Origin: Molanna angustata
Taxonomy: Eukaryota; Arthropoda; Insecta; Trichoptera; Molannidae
Direction: 5' to 3'
DNA: 64,000 nt
Assembly: GCA_963576475.1 (NCBI GenBank)
Contig: OY754974.1
Location: 9,370,404-9,434,403, forward strand
The notes below the pieces were generated by a model. The model was not told the DNA's origin and made no database searches. It saw nothing but the letters and a program-made list of their open reading frames with translations. Shown piece by piece: positions 21,851 to 49,559 of the stretch (position 1 is the stretch's first letter; the number at the start of each line of letters is the position of its first letter). A program made the position numbers and the translations under genes.

Positions 21851-24110
21851 TTGCAAGTTTAAAGTTACGCGTTATCTAGTGTAGGTTAAATTATAATTTA
21901 ATCATAATTGTAAAAGGATTCTGGCCGTAGATACAAATAAATTAATTATTAACTAGGTACACAAATCGTTCAACATTATGTAAATAATACGATTGTTTTA
22001 TTTAGCGCTTGCAAAGTATACCATTTCAACTTGTAATATATTCTCCAAGCACGTATGATATACATTTTAAAAATTAACAGGTTTGTAATATTTCCTTGTT
22101 TATAGACAAAAGATTATGCCACAATATGTATGTTTCTAATCAATGTACCTACTCAATAGAATAATATTATAATGAAATCATCTGCTTATTCAAACTAGGT
22201 AGCACAAAAAATGAAATCGCATAAAAAGATACCTACGAAATACGTTACTTTTGATTTATTTTACTATTTTTCTTTAGTAAAAAGTGGATCATTTTTTAAT
22301 TATAAGATTTGATTTACTTTCTAATATGAACCATCGAAATCGAAAACACACATATCGAAACGAAATAGAAAATATACAAACTAAACTGGAGAATGTTTTT
22401 GTTAAGTTTTTGAATTATACCTACCTAAATGTCATATTTGTTGAACGAGTGGTCAACGAGATTCGAGGTCAGCGGCGAACTTGAATCTGGACAAAATCCA
22501 ATATACCGATGATCGTTTTGACTTAAAACATGCTATAAGCCCTCGAGAAAGCTGCCAATTTCCAATGCTGCCAAAACACAACTTTTTACAATTATTTTTT
22601 TGACCTCGTTCGGCGTCTCAATTATTTTCGCTACCGTACCGAATTTTATATGTATGTTTTAGAATTACGTCAGTGTTCTAGATTTTACGTATTTTGTTCG
22701 ATTTCTGTGATAATATTCAATATTTATCTCAAACAATAATTCGTGCCTTACGCTGTAGTACTTAGTAATGTGATAAAATTATTTAGTTCAATTTTTATAC
22801 GCAACTATTTTTTTCTTTAGTGCATATACGTGACAAAAGGGAAAGGCTTCTTGGAAGTTTGATTGATTTTTTTGATGTTACAAATAACGCTAGAACTCGA
22901 CAAAATGGTAAGATGATTTATTATTTTGTTTCATATATGATTGTATTTAGAAAATCCCGCTATAAATGAGCTTTGCTATTGGGTCGGCTTTGTTCTTGTG
23001 CAATTTGTGTATATTATAAGGATAATTTTGTGTTGACGTACGCCATGGTGGCGCCACTGTTGGCGCGAAATTTAATTCTTTTTCCGAAACATTCCGTTTG
23101 ATTCCATTATTTTTGTACTATCGAATACGACTAATACGAGGTACGATTTTTTGTAAAACGCACACCGTTTTCGCATAGTAAGTTTGATATTTTAATTGTC
23201 ATTTGATGTAAAATAAATCTAAAAATCGTTACCACGGAATTGTTGAAGGAAATCATACGTATATTTTAATTGAATTTTAAATAATATTAAACCAACGCTT
23301 CACTTATGCATTCGTAGTAACTTGCCTGTGACTTTCAAAAGAAGAATTTGATTTTTTGATTTCATAAACAGTACAATTTGTCCGTTTCAAATCTGCCAAA
23401 GTGTTTTCGAGCAACTTTTACACCATCACTGAATTTATCAATTTATGTTAAAAGTAGTGGTTAAAATAAATTGGTGTTTGACCGAAGGTTCGTCACAAGC
23501 CGCAAGACTACTAAGATTTTTATTATATTACTGTTTATAAATAAACAAAATATCTGTACAAATTATGAAGTTATTGTTATACCTATTATACTACAACCAG
23601 GTTTAACTAAACTTCACTGCTCAAATATATGAGATTTTATCTATAGCTTCATGGATTTTATTTTTTCTATGATCCGGATCTTACGGGACACCCGAAAACG
23701 ATTATAATTGAAAAGAGTGGAATCACTATTCTAAGCCGGTGCATCACAGCCTAATCATAGTTATGTTTTTATATTTCGTATGGACGTTTAGCTAAAGGCG
23801 CCCCTTTGGTCAAAACAGTAATTAAAAATAAGCACGTCATGTTGTTTTCACTAATCCTCCATGTTCGATCTGCAGCGATACTCATGCAGTTGATTAAGAT
23901 AAGATTAAGATTTTTAAAATCTTTTAGATTGACATATTAATTAATCAATTATGTTAATTTATACAATAGCTAGTAAAAACCCTCAGACGTTGTCCAGTCT
24001 GTATAATTATTTTTGTCTAAATATATAAAAAAATGGTTGATATATAAGTTTTCTTTTAGTTTTCTAAGATTCATCATATCAGGAATCGCTATAAATAATT
24101 CTGTTTTTTC
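21851..24110. other. Intergenic, no gene recognised
   Basis: AT-rich sequence. An ATG immediately followed by gtaag at 22905-22912 looks like a first exon but no downstream coding exon was found. The small ORF 22284-22484 has no family features. Confidence 0.4.
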
Positions 24111-24115
24111 ATTCC

Positions 24116-24260
24116 CTTTCGTCATTACAGTCCCTATAGTCCCTTCCTGCCCTGCAGCTAGTTCTTTCCGTCCCTGCAGTCCCTTCCGTCCCCGCAGTCC
24201 TTTCCGTCCCCGCAGACCCTTCCTTCCCCGCATTCCCTTCCGTCTCTGCAGTCCCTGCAC
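24116..24260. repeat. Minisatellite of 18-bp 'gtcccttccgtccccgca' units
   Basis: Seven or so imperfect 18-bp units on the plus strand, pyrimidine-rich. Both strands have open frames only because 18 is a multiple of three. It resembles the array at 13437-13636 in composition and core. Confidence 0.85.
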
Positions 24261-24899
24261 GGTATATAGGAGTTCATCGACCACATACATACAAACAAAC
24301 AAATATACCAACATTCATTTTTATATGTATATAGAATGATCTTAGATTATATATGATACAGATACCTAGTCAGCGCAATGAATGTATGCCAACTAAAACT
24401 ACGCTGAAACAGACGAATTTCTAGTATACGTACACCTACCGATACGCACACCTACATAATACGTAGACCAACCGATCTACCGCCTCACACACACATGTAA
24501 AAAAAACTTGGCATACATTTGAATTCGAAATTTGTACTACACGCGGCTTCTGTACATTATAATTCTATGGTATAGATTAATGAAAATTTTATACTAAACT
24601 TTGAACTTAACGATTTTTACGATTTAATGTCGATTAAGATTAGATAACGATTGAGTACTGAATTATATATTTTTAAGATTAAGACAAAATAAAAATGTAT
24701 TAAGATCGTGTCATGAGTAGCCCTTCTTCCTACTTTAGACATCTGTCCACTGCTGGATATTACTAAGTACTCGTCCTTTATCTTGGTTTCATGGACCCAT
24801 CCGCATCTGAGTGGGCGGATACAAACAGTGTTTGTTCCCTATGCACGTTGAGGACGGCTGAATTCAAACACACCAACACGTATGGTAAGCGTGGTGTTA

Positions 24900-25570
24900 A
24901 GCCGGCCTGACACCAGGTAATATTACAACTCATTGGAATATGAACTGAAAAAATGACATTGTGCCTGACACGATATCATTTAAATTACCTTTATCACTCT
25001 AAAAGATTATATTGAAATTACATTATAGCAATTATCTCTCTTGGCTGTCAAATAACTTGTATTTTTGTGTGCATTAATGATTCTCGCTTGTTTTTTAATT
25101 ACATTTTGAGTTTGATTACCTGTTTCGAAATATGAAAATCAAAGGAGAGATCTAGCATAAAATATACGCGATCTTGATTGGATATGAGAAAAAAAATCAA
25201 GGAGTTTTTTATTTGGCATATTAAACGAACAACTCTCATTAGAAGATCCATTTGCATATGTAGAAAAAATGAGAATTTTTGATAATAAATGGAATGTATT
25301 TCTAATACTCAAAACCATACATTCAAAGACCATATATATATAGTAATGCGAGAAGCAATATCCTAAAAACAGTTGTAAGAACATTCCAAATCATAGCAAT
25401 TATGTCAAAGAATTCCGATATGCCGATATTTTTTATAGCTAGGAATGTACGTCCAATAAAAAAGAATACGAAAATAACTTTACAAAACATTACTTAAAAA
25501 ATTACTGCAAACGCTATTTTTCAACTCATATTCCACATGAGTTGGAATATTACCTCGTGTCAGGCGGGCT
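24900..25570. mobile_element. Harbinger-like MITE with TTA target duplication
   Basis: The ends read AGCCGGCCTGACACCAGGTA and TACCTCGTGTCAGGCGGGCT, inverted with two mismatches, and continue inward through 'aatattacaactcat'. TTA flanks both sides (24897-24899, 25571-25573), the 3-bp target of PIF/Harbinger elements. The element is 671 bp. An 81-codon minus ORF (25384-25139) is not recognisable as transposase. Confidence 0.82.
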
Positions 25571-25573
25571 TTA

Positions 25574-26460
25574 GTGTCAAAAACCTTTCGACTAATCATG
25601 AATAGTGAGTAGCCCCTACTGACCCATTTTAATTAGTTTTGTGGATTCCTTCAGCCTCTTGTATCCGAGTAGCGAATTGATTAACATAGAAATTAATTGA
25701 TGATTGTTGACTGGATATTGTTCAATTTGTGCCAAACAAACGTCCCTATGACTAATCACTTTATCATACCAGTTTTCACTCGATATATAACGTGTTTAAA
25801 TATGTATAATATTACAGTCTCATTCTAAACACAATGTCACGTACAGTGTACACATATTTTACTATATTAGTTGTTTCAAACACAAAACAATTCGTTAATT
25901 AATAATTTAATTAGTACTTGTGTACACTCTGAACGGAACGATTGTCGATAACGTGCTAGATTTATGATAAAAATCTCGTCGACGAAATCGTTATACTTAT
26001 GTATTTTTTAAGGATTATTAAAGTTAATTGTTCTTTCTATAAGTACATAATAAAGTTAGAGGTACGTTAAAACCGCGATGTGTTGAAATACAGTGTACAT
26101 AACTGTTATCTATTAAATCGGAGATAGTAAATAGCATTTTATTCACGATTAATTTTTAATTCACGTAAGTGGTTTTTTTTTGTATTCGAATGCAAATAAA
26201 TTTGGTTTCACAAAAAAAATCTAACTGGTATGTATCGATGTTTTATTGTAAATATACCTAATTTTTTACTCCAGTACCTAATTATGGCCGTTACTTATAC
26301 CTACCTATTAATTTAATATATTAGTTTTCGCTTAAAGATTTTTTCTATGTGTAATATAGATACTTGCGTTTAATATGTTTTGGAGTATATGTGACAATCT
26401 GGTTGGCAGTTTATTTATTTATGTAGGTATTCTATGGTTATTTATAATAACTATTTTTTC
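25574..26460. other. AT-rich intergenic, nothing recognised
   Basis: I see no coding exon, RNA gene or repeat with definable ends. Confidence 0.4.
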
Positions 26461-26469
26461 TTCTCTGCC

Positions 26470-26690
26470 TAATGCCGTCCACTCCTGGACGAAGGTCTCT
26501 CTTTTCAAGGCGCTCTATCATATGCTTTAAAATCTAAGGCTTTAAGTATCCAATTGACACCAGCATGACGGGTGATGTCATTCCTTCATCTCATTACTCT
26601 CATTAGCGGTCTCCCATTATCTCTGGTTTTGATTCGCGGTCTCCGAGCTAACATTATCCTTGGCTATATACCTAATTTACCTAAAAATAA
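26470..26690 (-). mobile_element. RTE-like LINE 3' fragment
   Basis: The plus strand reads 'ctgcctaatgccgtccactcctggacgaaggtctctc', the reverse complement of the conserved RTE-type C-terminal coding end. It is degraded, with no intact frame. Confidence 0.5.
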
Positions 26691-27834
26691 TTTAATTCAT
26701 ACCTATTTTTAATTGGTATGTATGTTTTGTAAAATAGGTTCCTATTAAATACAGTTAAAAAAATATTTTTGTTCTAGTAGATAGGTACTTAATTATTATG
26801 TGACTAGTGCCTACCCACTTACATTATTTATTTATACAAAAAACTATTTAATTTTTATCCTAACATGTATGTATTACAAGATATTTTATTACATTTTAAC
26901 ATTTTTTTAAAAAAGGATGGAAAGGGAGAAAGCTAGGGAAGTAAGTGGGGGGAAGCATCAACCACTGGAAACTCATATTAACAATTTATACCCCACGTGT
27001 CTCAATGTATGAATAATACTGAATTAAATTATATTGGATTAAATTAAAGGGGCACAACAAAACGGAACACCGTTTAAATATCAGACAAATTCACATTTTT
27101 TTGAATAGATAAAAACCCGAAGTAAACATATCAAACTCTGGATCACTCTGTTTTACTTAGTACAAGCTCTATGAATTGCTGTATGAATTTAGCATATATG
27201 TAGTTTGTTCTAGAAGATTAAAGTAAAAGATAGGAGTAGCGTCTAGCCCCTGAGTTTCTTTTCTGCATTCTTAGGTTAGGTTTAAGTTTGTGTATAATAA
27301 TAATAGCGACTCGCGTGAGCGAGTTGCTTTATAAATTATTATAAATTAAATATATAATATTCTTTTAATTTTTCGCATTTAATATAAAATTTCACAGCTC
27401 ATTTGACTTAATACTACGAGATCTCAACCAATCAGAGAGCCAACCGGAAACAGAATGCAAACGGGTAGATTCAGATTGTAGACTCTAGTAAAGATAGGCT
27501 GGTTTATATTAATTTCTTCTTAATGGACAGTGAAAACGGAATGAGCTCAGAAGGGGTGTAGGTACTGTCGATGACCGTTAATAATTTTGTATAGAAAACA
27601 AATATCTTTGATTGATCTGCGTGTCTCCAATAATTTTGTGTTGTGGTGTTTTAGTTCTTGAAGATGGTTTTGATTTGCTTATTACTTTTGCAAAGTGAGA
27701 TATTTTTTAGTGTCATTTTTGACAATCATACTGTCTTAACTTCGTCCAATTCATTTAAATTTGAATGTATCGCACTGTGAGAAGGAAAGTGACTATATAC
27801 ATAATGTTAAATCGAATTCAAAATACATATTTTA

Positions 27835-27925
27835 CCATCTAAAAATAAAAAAAGAACAGTCCCATTTCCGTTAAATATTGCTTTCTTTAACGGAAAAGGG
27901 ACTGTTCTTCTATATTTTTAGATGG
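27835..27925. repeat. 91-bp near-perfect hairpin
   Basis: Arms of about 38 bp (ccatctaaaaata...gaacagtccc...ttccgtt and its inverse) flank a short loop aaatattgctttc. The size and near-perfect stem resemble a small-RNA precursor or a tiny foldback MITE. Transcription cannot be judged from sequence. Confidence 0.7.
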
Positions 27926-28149
27926 CATAACATGTTTTTTTGTAAATTTGATTTATCTATTTAACTCGATTTGTCAAAATTTTGGATTGAGTTTCATTCT
28001 CACCAAAGTATAATTTGGTATTCCTATAGTTTTTACAGTATCTACCGTTGTTTAGTGATTTCCCGCCTAAAATCATTTGATACGAACAAATTGTGAACTA
28101 AGTTGTGTTTTCTTTAAAATATTGGTTATTCATTTTTTGATTTTTTGTA

Positions 28150-28510
28150 TTGTATTGTATAAGTATATTTTATTTAGATGTAAAAAATACAATTTCTTAC
28201 ATCTAGTATAAACAAAAATAAAAACAAATAATAAAAAAAAAACAAAATCAACATCGGATGACTATGTGAAAACCCAAAAAAGACATGTACCTATCAATAA
28301 CAATAAAACACAAAATAAAAACAAAAGGAAAACACACTACCACAACAGAAGATATCAAACACATGAAAAAAAAACAATAATATAATAATGTAGTATCTAA
28401 ACAAGCAAAACAATTTAATTCAGCAAAATAATTTTGTTTAATTTCTTTTTTTTTAATCCTTTTTGCTCTTCACTATGGAGTAGTGCAATGTCGTGATTTC
28501 AGAATTTTAA
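28150..28510 (-). mobile_element. LINE 3' end fragment
   Basis: Read on the minus strand, 'cattgcactactccatagtg' and 'aagagcaaaaaggatt' lead into a long A-rich tail, as at the 3' end of non-LTR elements. There is no coding part. Confidence 0.4.
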
Positions 28511-28774
28511 GCGTATTTTTCCTTACACGAACATTTGTAAATTACATACTTTTTAATTTTACTTCATACTCAAAAAGGGTCGTATTACGGGAGCTATTTA
28601 AGAAGAATGTAAGAAAAAGTTGAGGTCCCGTAAGCAGTATTCTCGTAGTACGGTAGGTACCTTACCTTTTTCTTACATTTTTCTCAAATAACTCATTTTT
28701 TATTATTTGGTTGCTTATAAGATATTTCCAAATTGTAACAAGTGCGGCTAATAAGGCATAATATATATACAATC

Positions 28775-29078
28775 AGTCTTTTTTCCCCTTAGCGCTTTTA
28801 TCCCGTTTCTATCGGGGTACGCTTTGACCATGATCCTAGAATTGGCGAGTCTGGTTATTACATTGAAGCGACTGCCATCTGACCTTCGTAACCCTTCGTA
28901 GAAAGGGGAACCAGACAAATTGGATCATGGCTACACATAGCTAGTGATGTAAATCCGCACATAGATTTTTTTTTTAAATCCAGAGGTGCGTGCCCCGCCC
29001 GGATTCGAATCATCGACGCATCGATGCGTGAGGCATGTGAGGCGACGACCTTACTGCTGGGCTATCACCGCTACAATC
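28775..29078 (-). mobile_element. tRNA-derived SINE, family 3
   Basis: On the minus strand the head reads GCGGTGATAGCCCAGCAGTA with box A, and GATTCGAATCC as box B (29016-29006). The body extends to 'ccgatagaaacgggataaaa'. It is the only copy of this family in the window. Confidence 0.8.
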
Positions 29079-29689
29079 AGTAAAAAATAAATATTATGGC
29101 GTGCTGATAGTTTGATAATAATGTTGTTATTATAATTCTACGTTATTTTCATAATATTTTCGCATTATTATCAAATTTCAATACAAGAATGTTTTAAAAG
29201 AATTATAATGTGAGAACTTCCTCGTATTATTTCTACGATTATATTAATTAGCTTGCCGAATCATATTGAATCTTCTTCCTCATTCACATAATATGACTGA
29301 GGATCACGTGCCGAATGGTCCGCCTTTATATAGGACGGTCTGAGGCTTCGTTTATTTAAATAACATAATAGAGGACTAGGGCTCTATGGGTCGATGAGCT
29401 GGATTTTAGTATTCAATGTTGGCTGTTTTGTCAATAAATAAACTATTTAATGTATTTGTAACAAAACGTACCTTAGTCGATCGTAACTATCGATCGTAAG
29501 TCGATCATACTTAATTACTTTGTTGATAACCCTGACATACTTTAAATGCCTAAAATTAACCGTGATTTAACTTATATAATAATTTCAATTGATACATACC
29601 GTCATGACGTGATTCTATTGGAGGTAGGAATAGAGAAACGAAAGCCAATTGTTCATACATCAATCGCCTCTTGTTATTTACATGATTGC

Positions 29690-30015
29690 CATTATTAATT
29701 TACAAAAAAAAGGTGGTTGCCAAATTTTTGCACCGACGGAATATACAATAAGACCCAATAAAATCTGCAAACACATATATTTGATACTAGCCCACAAATA
29801 CAAACTCATCAAAACACATCCCAGATGGTATCAATACACGCCCCCAGCAGTAACAGAAAACGACAACTACAAATAATACTGGTATAGAGACATCATAACA
29901 GACAGATCAAACTTACACAATCGATTAGACATTATTTTAATTGACAAAATACATGGACAAATATATCTAATAGAAATATCAATACCAAACACACTAAATC
30001 CACTAAAATCTAATA
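29690..30015 (+). pseudogene. Retrotransposon C-terminal fragment with an HNRxDI motif
   Basis: The plus strand reads TRPNKICKHIYLILAHKYK-like residues, then WYQYTPPAVTENDNYK, a TAA, and in the same frame YWYRDIITDRSNLHNRLDII and LIEISIPNT. The TDR...HNRxDI...D...LI(E/D)I..P pattern occurs at the C-terminus of certain non-LTR retrotransposon proteins. The stop at 29874-29876 and AT drift mark it as decayed. Confidence 0.5.
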
Positions 30016-30081
30016 ATTGACAAATATATACCGTTAGCACAACAGATTACCGGATTATAATCGAGATGTAAAAAATAATAA

Positions 30082-30470
30082 CTAGTTGCATGTAACACAT
30101 GAGATTCAACTGTCGATGGCGATAGTATGTATAATTGAAGAATACGTACCAAACTATAAACACTTAAACACAAATTAATAAATATTTTAAGATATTTTGT
30201 TTTCTATATAAAACATCGGTGACTGGTGCTCTGCGTTCAGCCCAAAACAGATTGGTATGGAGGCGGGCCATACGTGTGGCGACGGACTACAGCCGCTATC
30301 CTCAGTCATGAGGAAAAGGACGAATATATGTATGTCAGGATAGGATATTATGGAGGTCGGTCTGTTTTTCCTACCGAGAATATGAAAACAGCATGATGGT
30401 ATGTGTGTATGTTTGGAGATTAAGTATCAAACTATTGAGTCCCCGTAGATATTGTATAGTGACCACTTTA
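30082..30470 (-). mobile_element. Helitron 3' part, copy 3, with internal insertion
   Basis: The minus-strand 3' end CTAG followed by T and the hairpin match copies 1 and 2. A GC-richer piece (30218-30325, containing 'gaggcgggccatacgtgtgg') is present here and absent from the other two copies, so it is an insertion or a captured sequence. The 5' end is missing. Confidence 0.7.
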
Positions 30471-30975
30471 TGCAATTGCAACATTCGCCAATTTAGAATG
30501 TCTTTCTCTTTCTATGAAACATACATAAATTAATCATTAAAAATTCAACACATTGATTAAAAAATAATATTGTTTCCTAAATGTATTACTTGCCATTTGA
30601 TGTTAACTTTAAAAAAATTATCTTATTATTTTTTTCTTCTTCCAGAAGCTGCTTGGATCATTAATCTCCGTCAAAATGAGATCTACACTTCCTTATTAAC
30701 TGATAATTAGTATTTATTTATTTACTTTTATAATAAATATATACAATAAGATTTAAATATGACGTTATTTATTTATAATTCATCTGAGATATCATTTATA
30801 AAATATGCTAAATATGTTTCGTAATCAATAAAATTATTGATAAGTACCTACATCATGATATTTTACTTAAATATAAGATAGGTACCGACACATTCAATAT
30901 AAAATTTTCAAGTAATAAAATAAATGATACAATCAGCAAGATTTTCTTACAATAATGTCATGGCAGTAATACAAT

Positions 30976-31014
30976 TATAAATAATTCTTTCATTAGACAA
31001 TAACAATTGTCAGT
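30976..31014 (+). promoter_or_regulatory. Possible core promoter of SLC22 copy B
   Basis: TATAAATA at 30976-30983 lies 29-36 bases upstream of an insect-type initiator TCAGT at 31010-31014, which would give a 5' leader of about 40 nt before the ATG at 31052. The spacing is slightly long for TATA to initiator. This is a prediction only. Confidence 0.35.
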
Positions 31015-31051
31015 CAAGTGAGGCTATAATATCGACAGTAACAAAACCAAA

Positions 31052-47487
<16,436 letters not shown>

Positions 47488-47587
47488 TATTATTAATGTA
47501 ATTTACTTTTTTTACGACAAAGTTCCTATTTTTATGGAATTTGAAAACATATTTCCTTATTACTAAGTGCCTGTACTTATATATTAT

Positions 47588-47593
47588 ATTAAA
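47588..47593 (+). promoter_or_regulatory. Likely poly(A) signal of SLC22 copy B
   Basis: ATTAAA, the common AATAAA variant, lies 100 nt after the stop codon; no AATAAA is nearer. Confidence 0.45.
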
Positions 47594-47699
47594 TGACTTT
47601 TTGTTTCATTTAATTCATTTCTCATTTCAAAAATATTGTGGCAGGACGATGTATGACAGGGTAAGAAATGAGGACATTAAGTAAGAATGTGAGATAAAG

Positions 47700-48204
47700 T
47701 GAGTGGGTTGTGGCCAACACTATACTTTTTACTACCGAGGCACTCCGCAGAGTATTCAAATTTTGTACGGAAAATTTTAAGCATGTTCATGGGATGAGTT
47801 TGTTAAATTAATTTTGATAAATATTTTATTTTAAAAATGTGATGTGCCTTTTTAGCAATCTGTAAATAAAAATATCAAATTCCAAGTTTCCTAAGCTTGG
47901 AGTCACTTTGAAATATTTGACAGTTAAAGAAAATGAGAAACACTGATCACTTTAAAATCAAGTATTAAATATACAAATTTGTAAAATTTAAAAAGAATTG
48001 AATGAGTACTTAAGTCTATAATCGATAAAGAAGAACACGCCATACATAGAACACAGCACACATACACAGATGCATTGTGATGAAACATTCAGAATACAAC
48101 CTTAGCATGATACTAGCTAATAATCTGCAATTAAAAAAAAAACCTTAAAATTTACGAATTCATAACTCCTCACTATATACCATTGGGGTAGTGAAGAGTA
48201 AAAA
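47700..48204 (+). repeat. Dispersed repeat family X, uninterrupted copy
   Basis: Begins 'gagtgggttgtggccaacac', contains 'gtctataatcgataaag' and ends 'ggtagtgaagagtaaaaa'. It provides an empty-site reference for the MITE insertion at 34131-34698. Confidence 0.7.
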
Positions 48205-48442
48205 GATGTCATAAATCATCATAGATGGAATGAAAGCCACATAAGAAGAATGCCTGACAAAGTAAGTATATACAAAGCAGACAAGAACGAAACTGGGGTT
48301 ATCTAAGAAAAGGATAAAAAAAATTAAATTTGTATTTACAAAGCAAATGATTAGTTTAAATTCTTCTTCTGTCAATGCAATATAAAAGTTAAGTGTGTAC
48401 GTTGTTGCTGTTTTACAGGAACCAGTCACTTCTCAAACTCAT

Positions 48443-48640
48443 TTTTTTTTATTTATTTGAAAAAATGGACAACGTACAATAATATTTTTTTAAACAAATA
48501 TATTAAATTAGAATAGCAACATAAGTAACTGTAACTAAATCAGCCCACCTTTGATTTCATGTTGCATTGTACTCACTGCTGGTAACAAAACAATTAATTA
48601 TTCTTGTCTAACATGGCTCCTGAAAAGAGTCCTGGATATA
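48443..48640 (-). mobile_element. LINE 3' end, copy 2
   Basis: Nearly identical and in the same orientation as 41594-41795. Both lack coding sequence. Confidence 0.6.
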
Positions 48641-48707
48641 CAGAATATGTCCACGGACCTGATCTTTTACAAATTATTATGGCTATGACTATTTACACGA
48701 CTCAACC

Positions 48708-49000
48708 ATAGACGAAAACCAAAAATAACCACAGAAAACGCAGATAAATCATGTTATAAAAATATTTACCTTTGTTTATACACTGTTATAATTGTAGATC
48801 TCGATGAAAAAATGATTTATAAAATTAAGTAAATGTAATAAGATGCCAATATTATTTATTTTTTCTTCAAGTTGGTTTCCATGATGCATTTTTATGACCA
48901 TTGAAAAAATGACAAAGGTAAATATTTTTGTATTATGATTTATCTGCGCTTTCTATGGTTATAAATGACCTATAAACATAGACGACGTCAGAAAATTTGT
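48708..49000. mobile_element. Foldback MITE
   Basis: Arms of about 48 bp (48729-48776, 'cacagaaaacgcagataaat' onward) are repeated in inverse at 48911-48958 ('gatttatctgcgctttctat'). No coding sequence. Confidence 0.65.
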
Positions 49001-49235
49001 CGTGTAAATAGACACTTTTTGGTGGGAAAACGCTTTTCCCGCCAATTCCAGTCGTAAAAATAGTGGCACCGAATTATTATACGTGGTAAAGCATCGGTAC
49101 AATGGCGAATTCTGAGCGGCATTAGTGTTTTTTTTGTCTAAAAAGAACGTTGAGGTGTGTCTTGTTTGTCTGTTTGGTATGTTAAAGTTAATAATTTTCA
49201 GAAGGTTTGTACAGTCAATATTGAAGTTTATTATG

Positions 49236-49545
49236 TCATAAAACCTGGACCTCAGACTTAATGTACCTACCGTACATTAAGTCTGAGGTCCTTCGTCTTG
49301 TCTGTAAAGTCTGCAATTCATGTTTGTAGTTATTTCCAAATTTGTACTTCATATGTTTCAAACATATTTGTTGTATTCGTTCTATACTGTTAATATAAAT
49401 ATTATATTGTGGATTCCAGATGACTGACGCATGCTCCAATTGACTTCTAACAATTGTGTTATATAGTAAGCTAAATGTTTTCACTTGTGTGAATGGTTTG
49501 CATACTCTCATTAGGAATCCATTATTTAACAATTGACACAACAGC
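49236..49545 (-). pseudogene. LINE RT thumb fragment
   Basis: The minus strand encodes TFSLLYNTIVRSQLEHASVI followed by WNPQY...IERIQQICLKHMKYK, the 'LY..lVRS.LEYAs.vWnP' segment after the RT catalytic core in CR1/Jockey-group LINEs. Its end carries a perfect 20-bp hairpin (49247-49291). Confidence 0.75.
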
Positions 49546-49559
49546 CCGAATGTGGAATG

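Noticed and set aside
22905..22912. ATG followed at once by gtaag, like a first exon of a ribosomal protein gene
   Set aside because: No downstream acceptor leading into a coding exon could be found on the plus strand before the next gene.
23970..24339. Arg/Gly-rich and Pro/Ser-rich ORFs on the two strands
   Set aside because: Both come from the 18-bp minisatellite, where a unit divisible by three keeps frames open.
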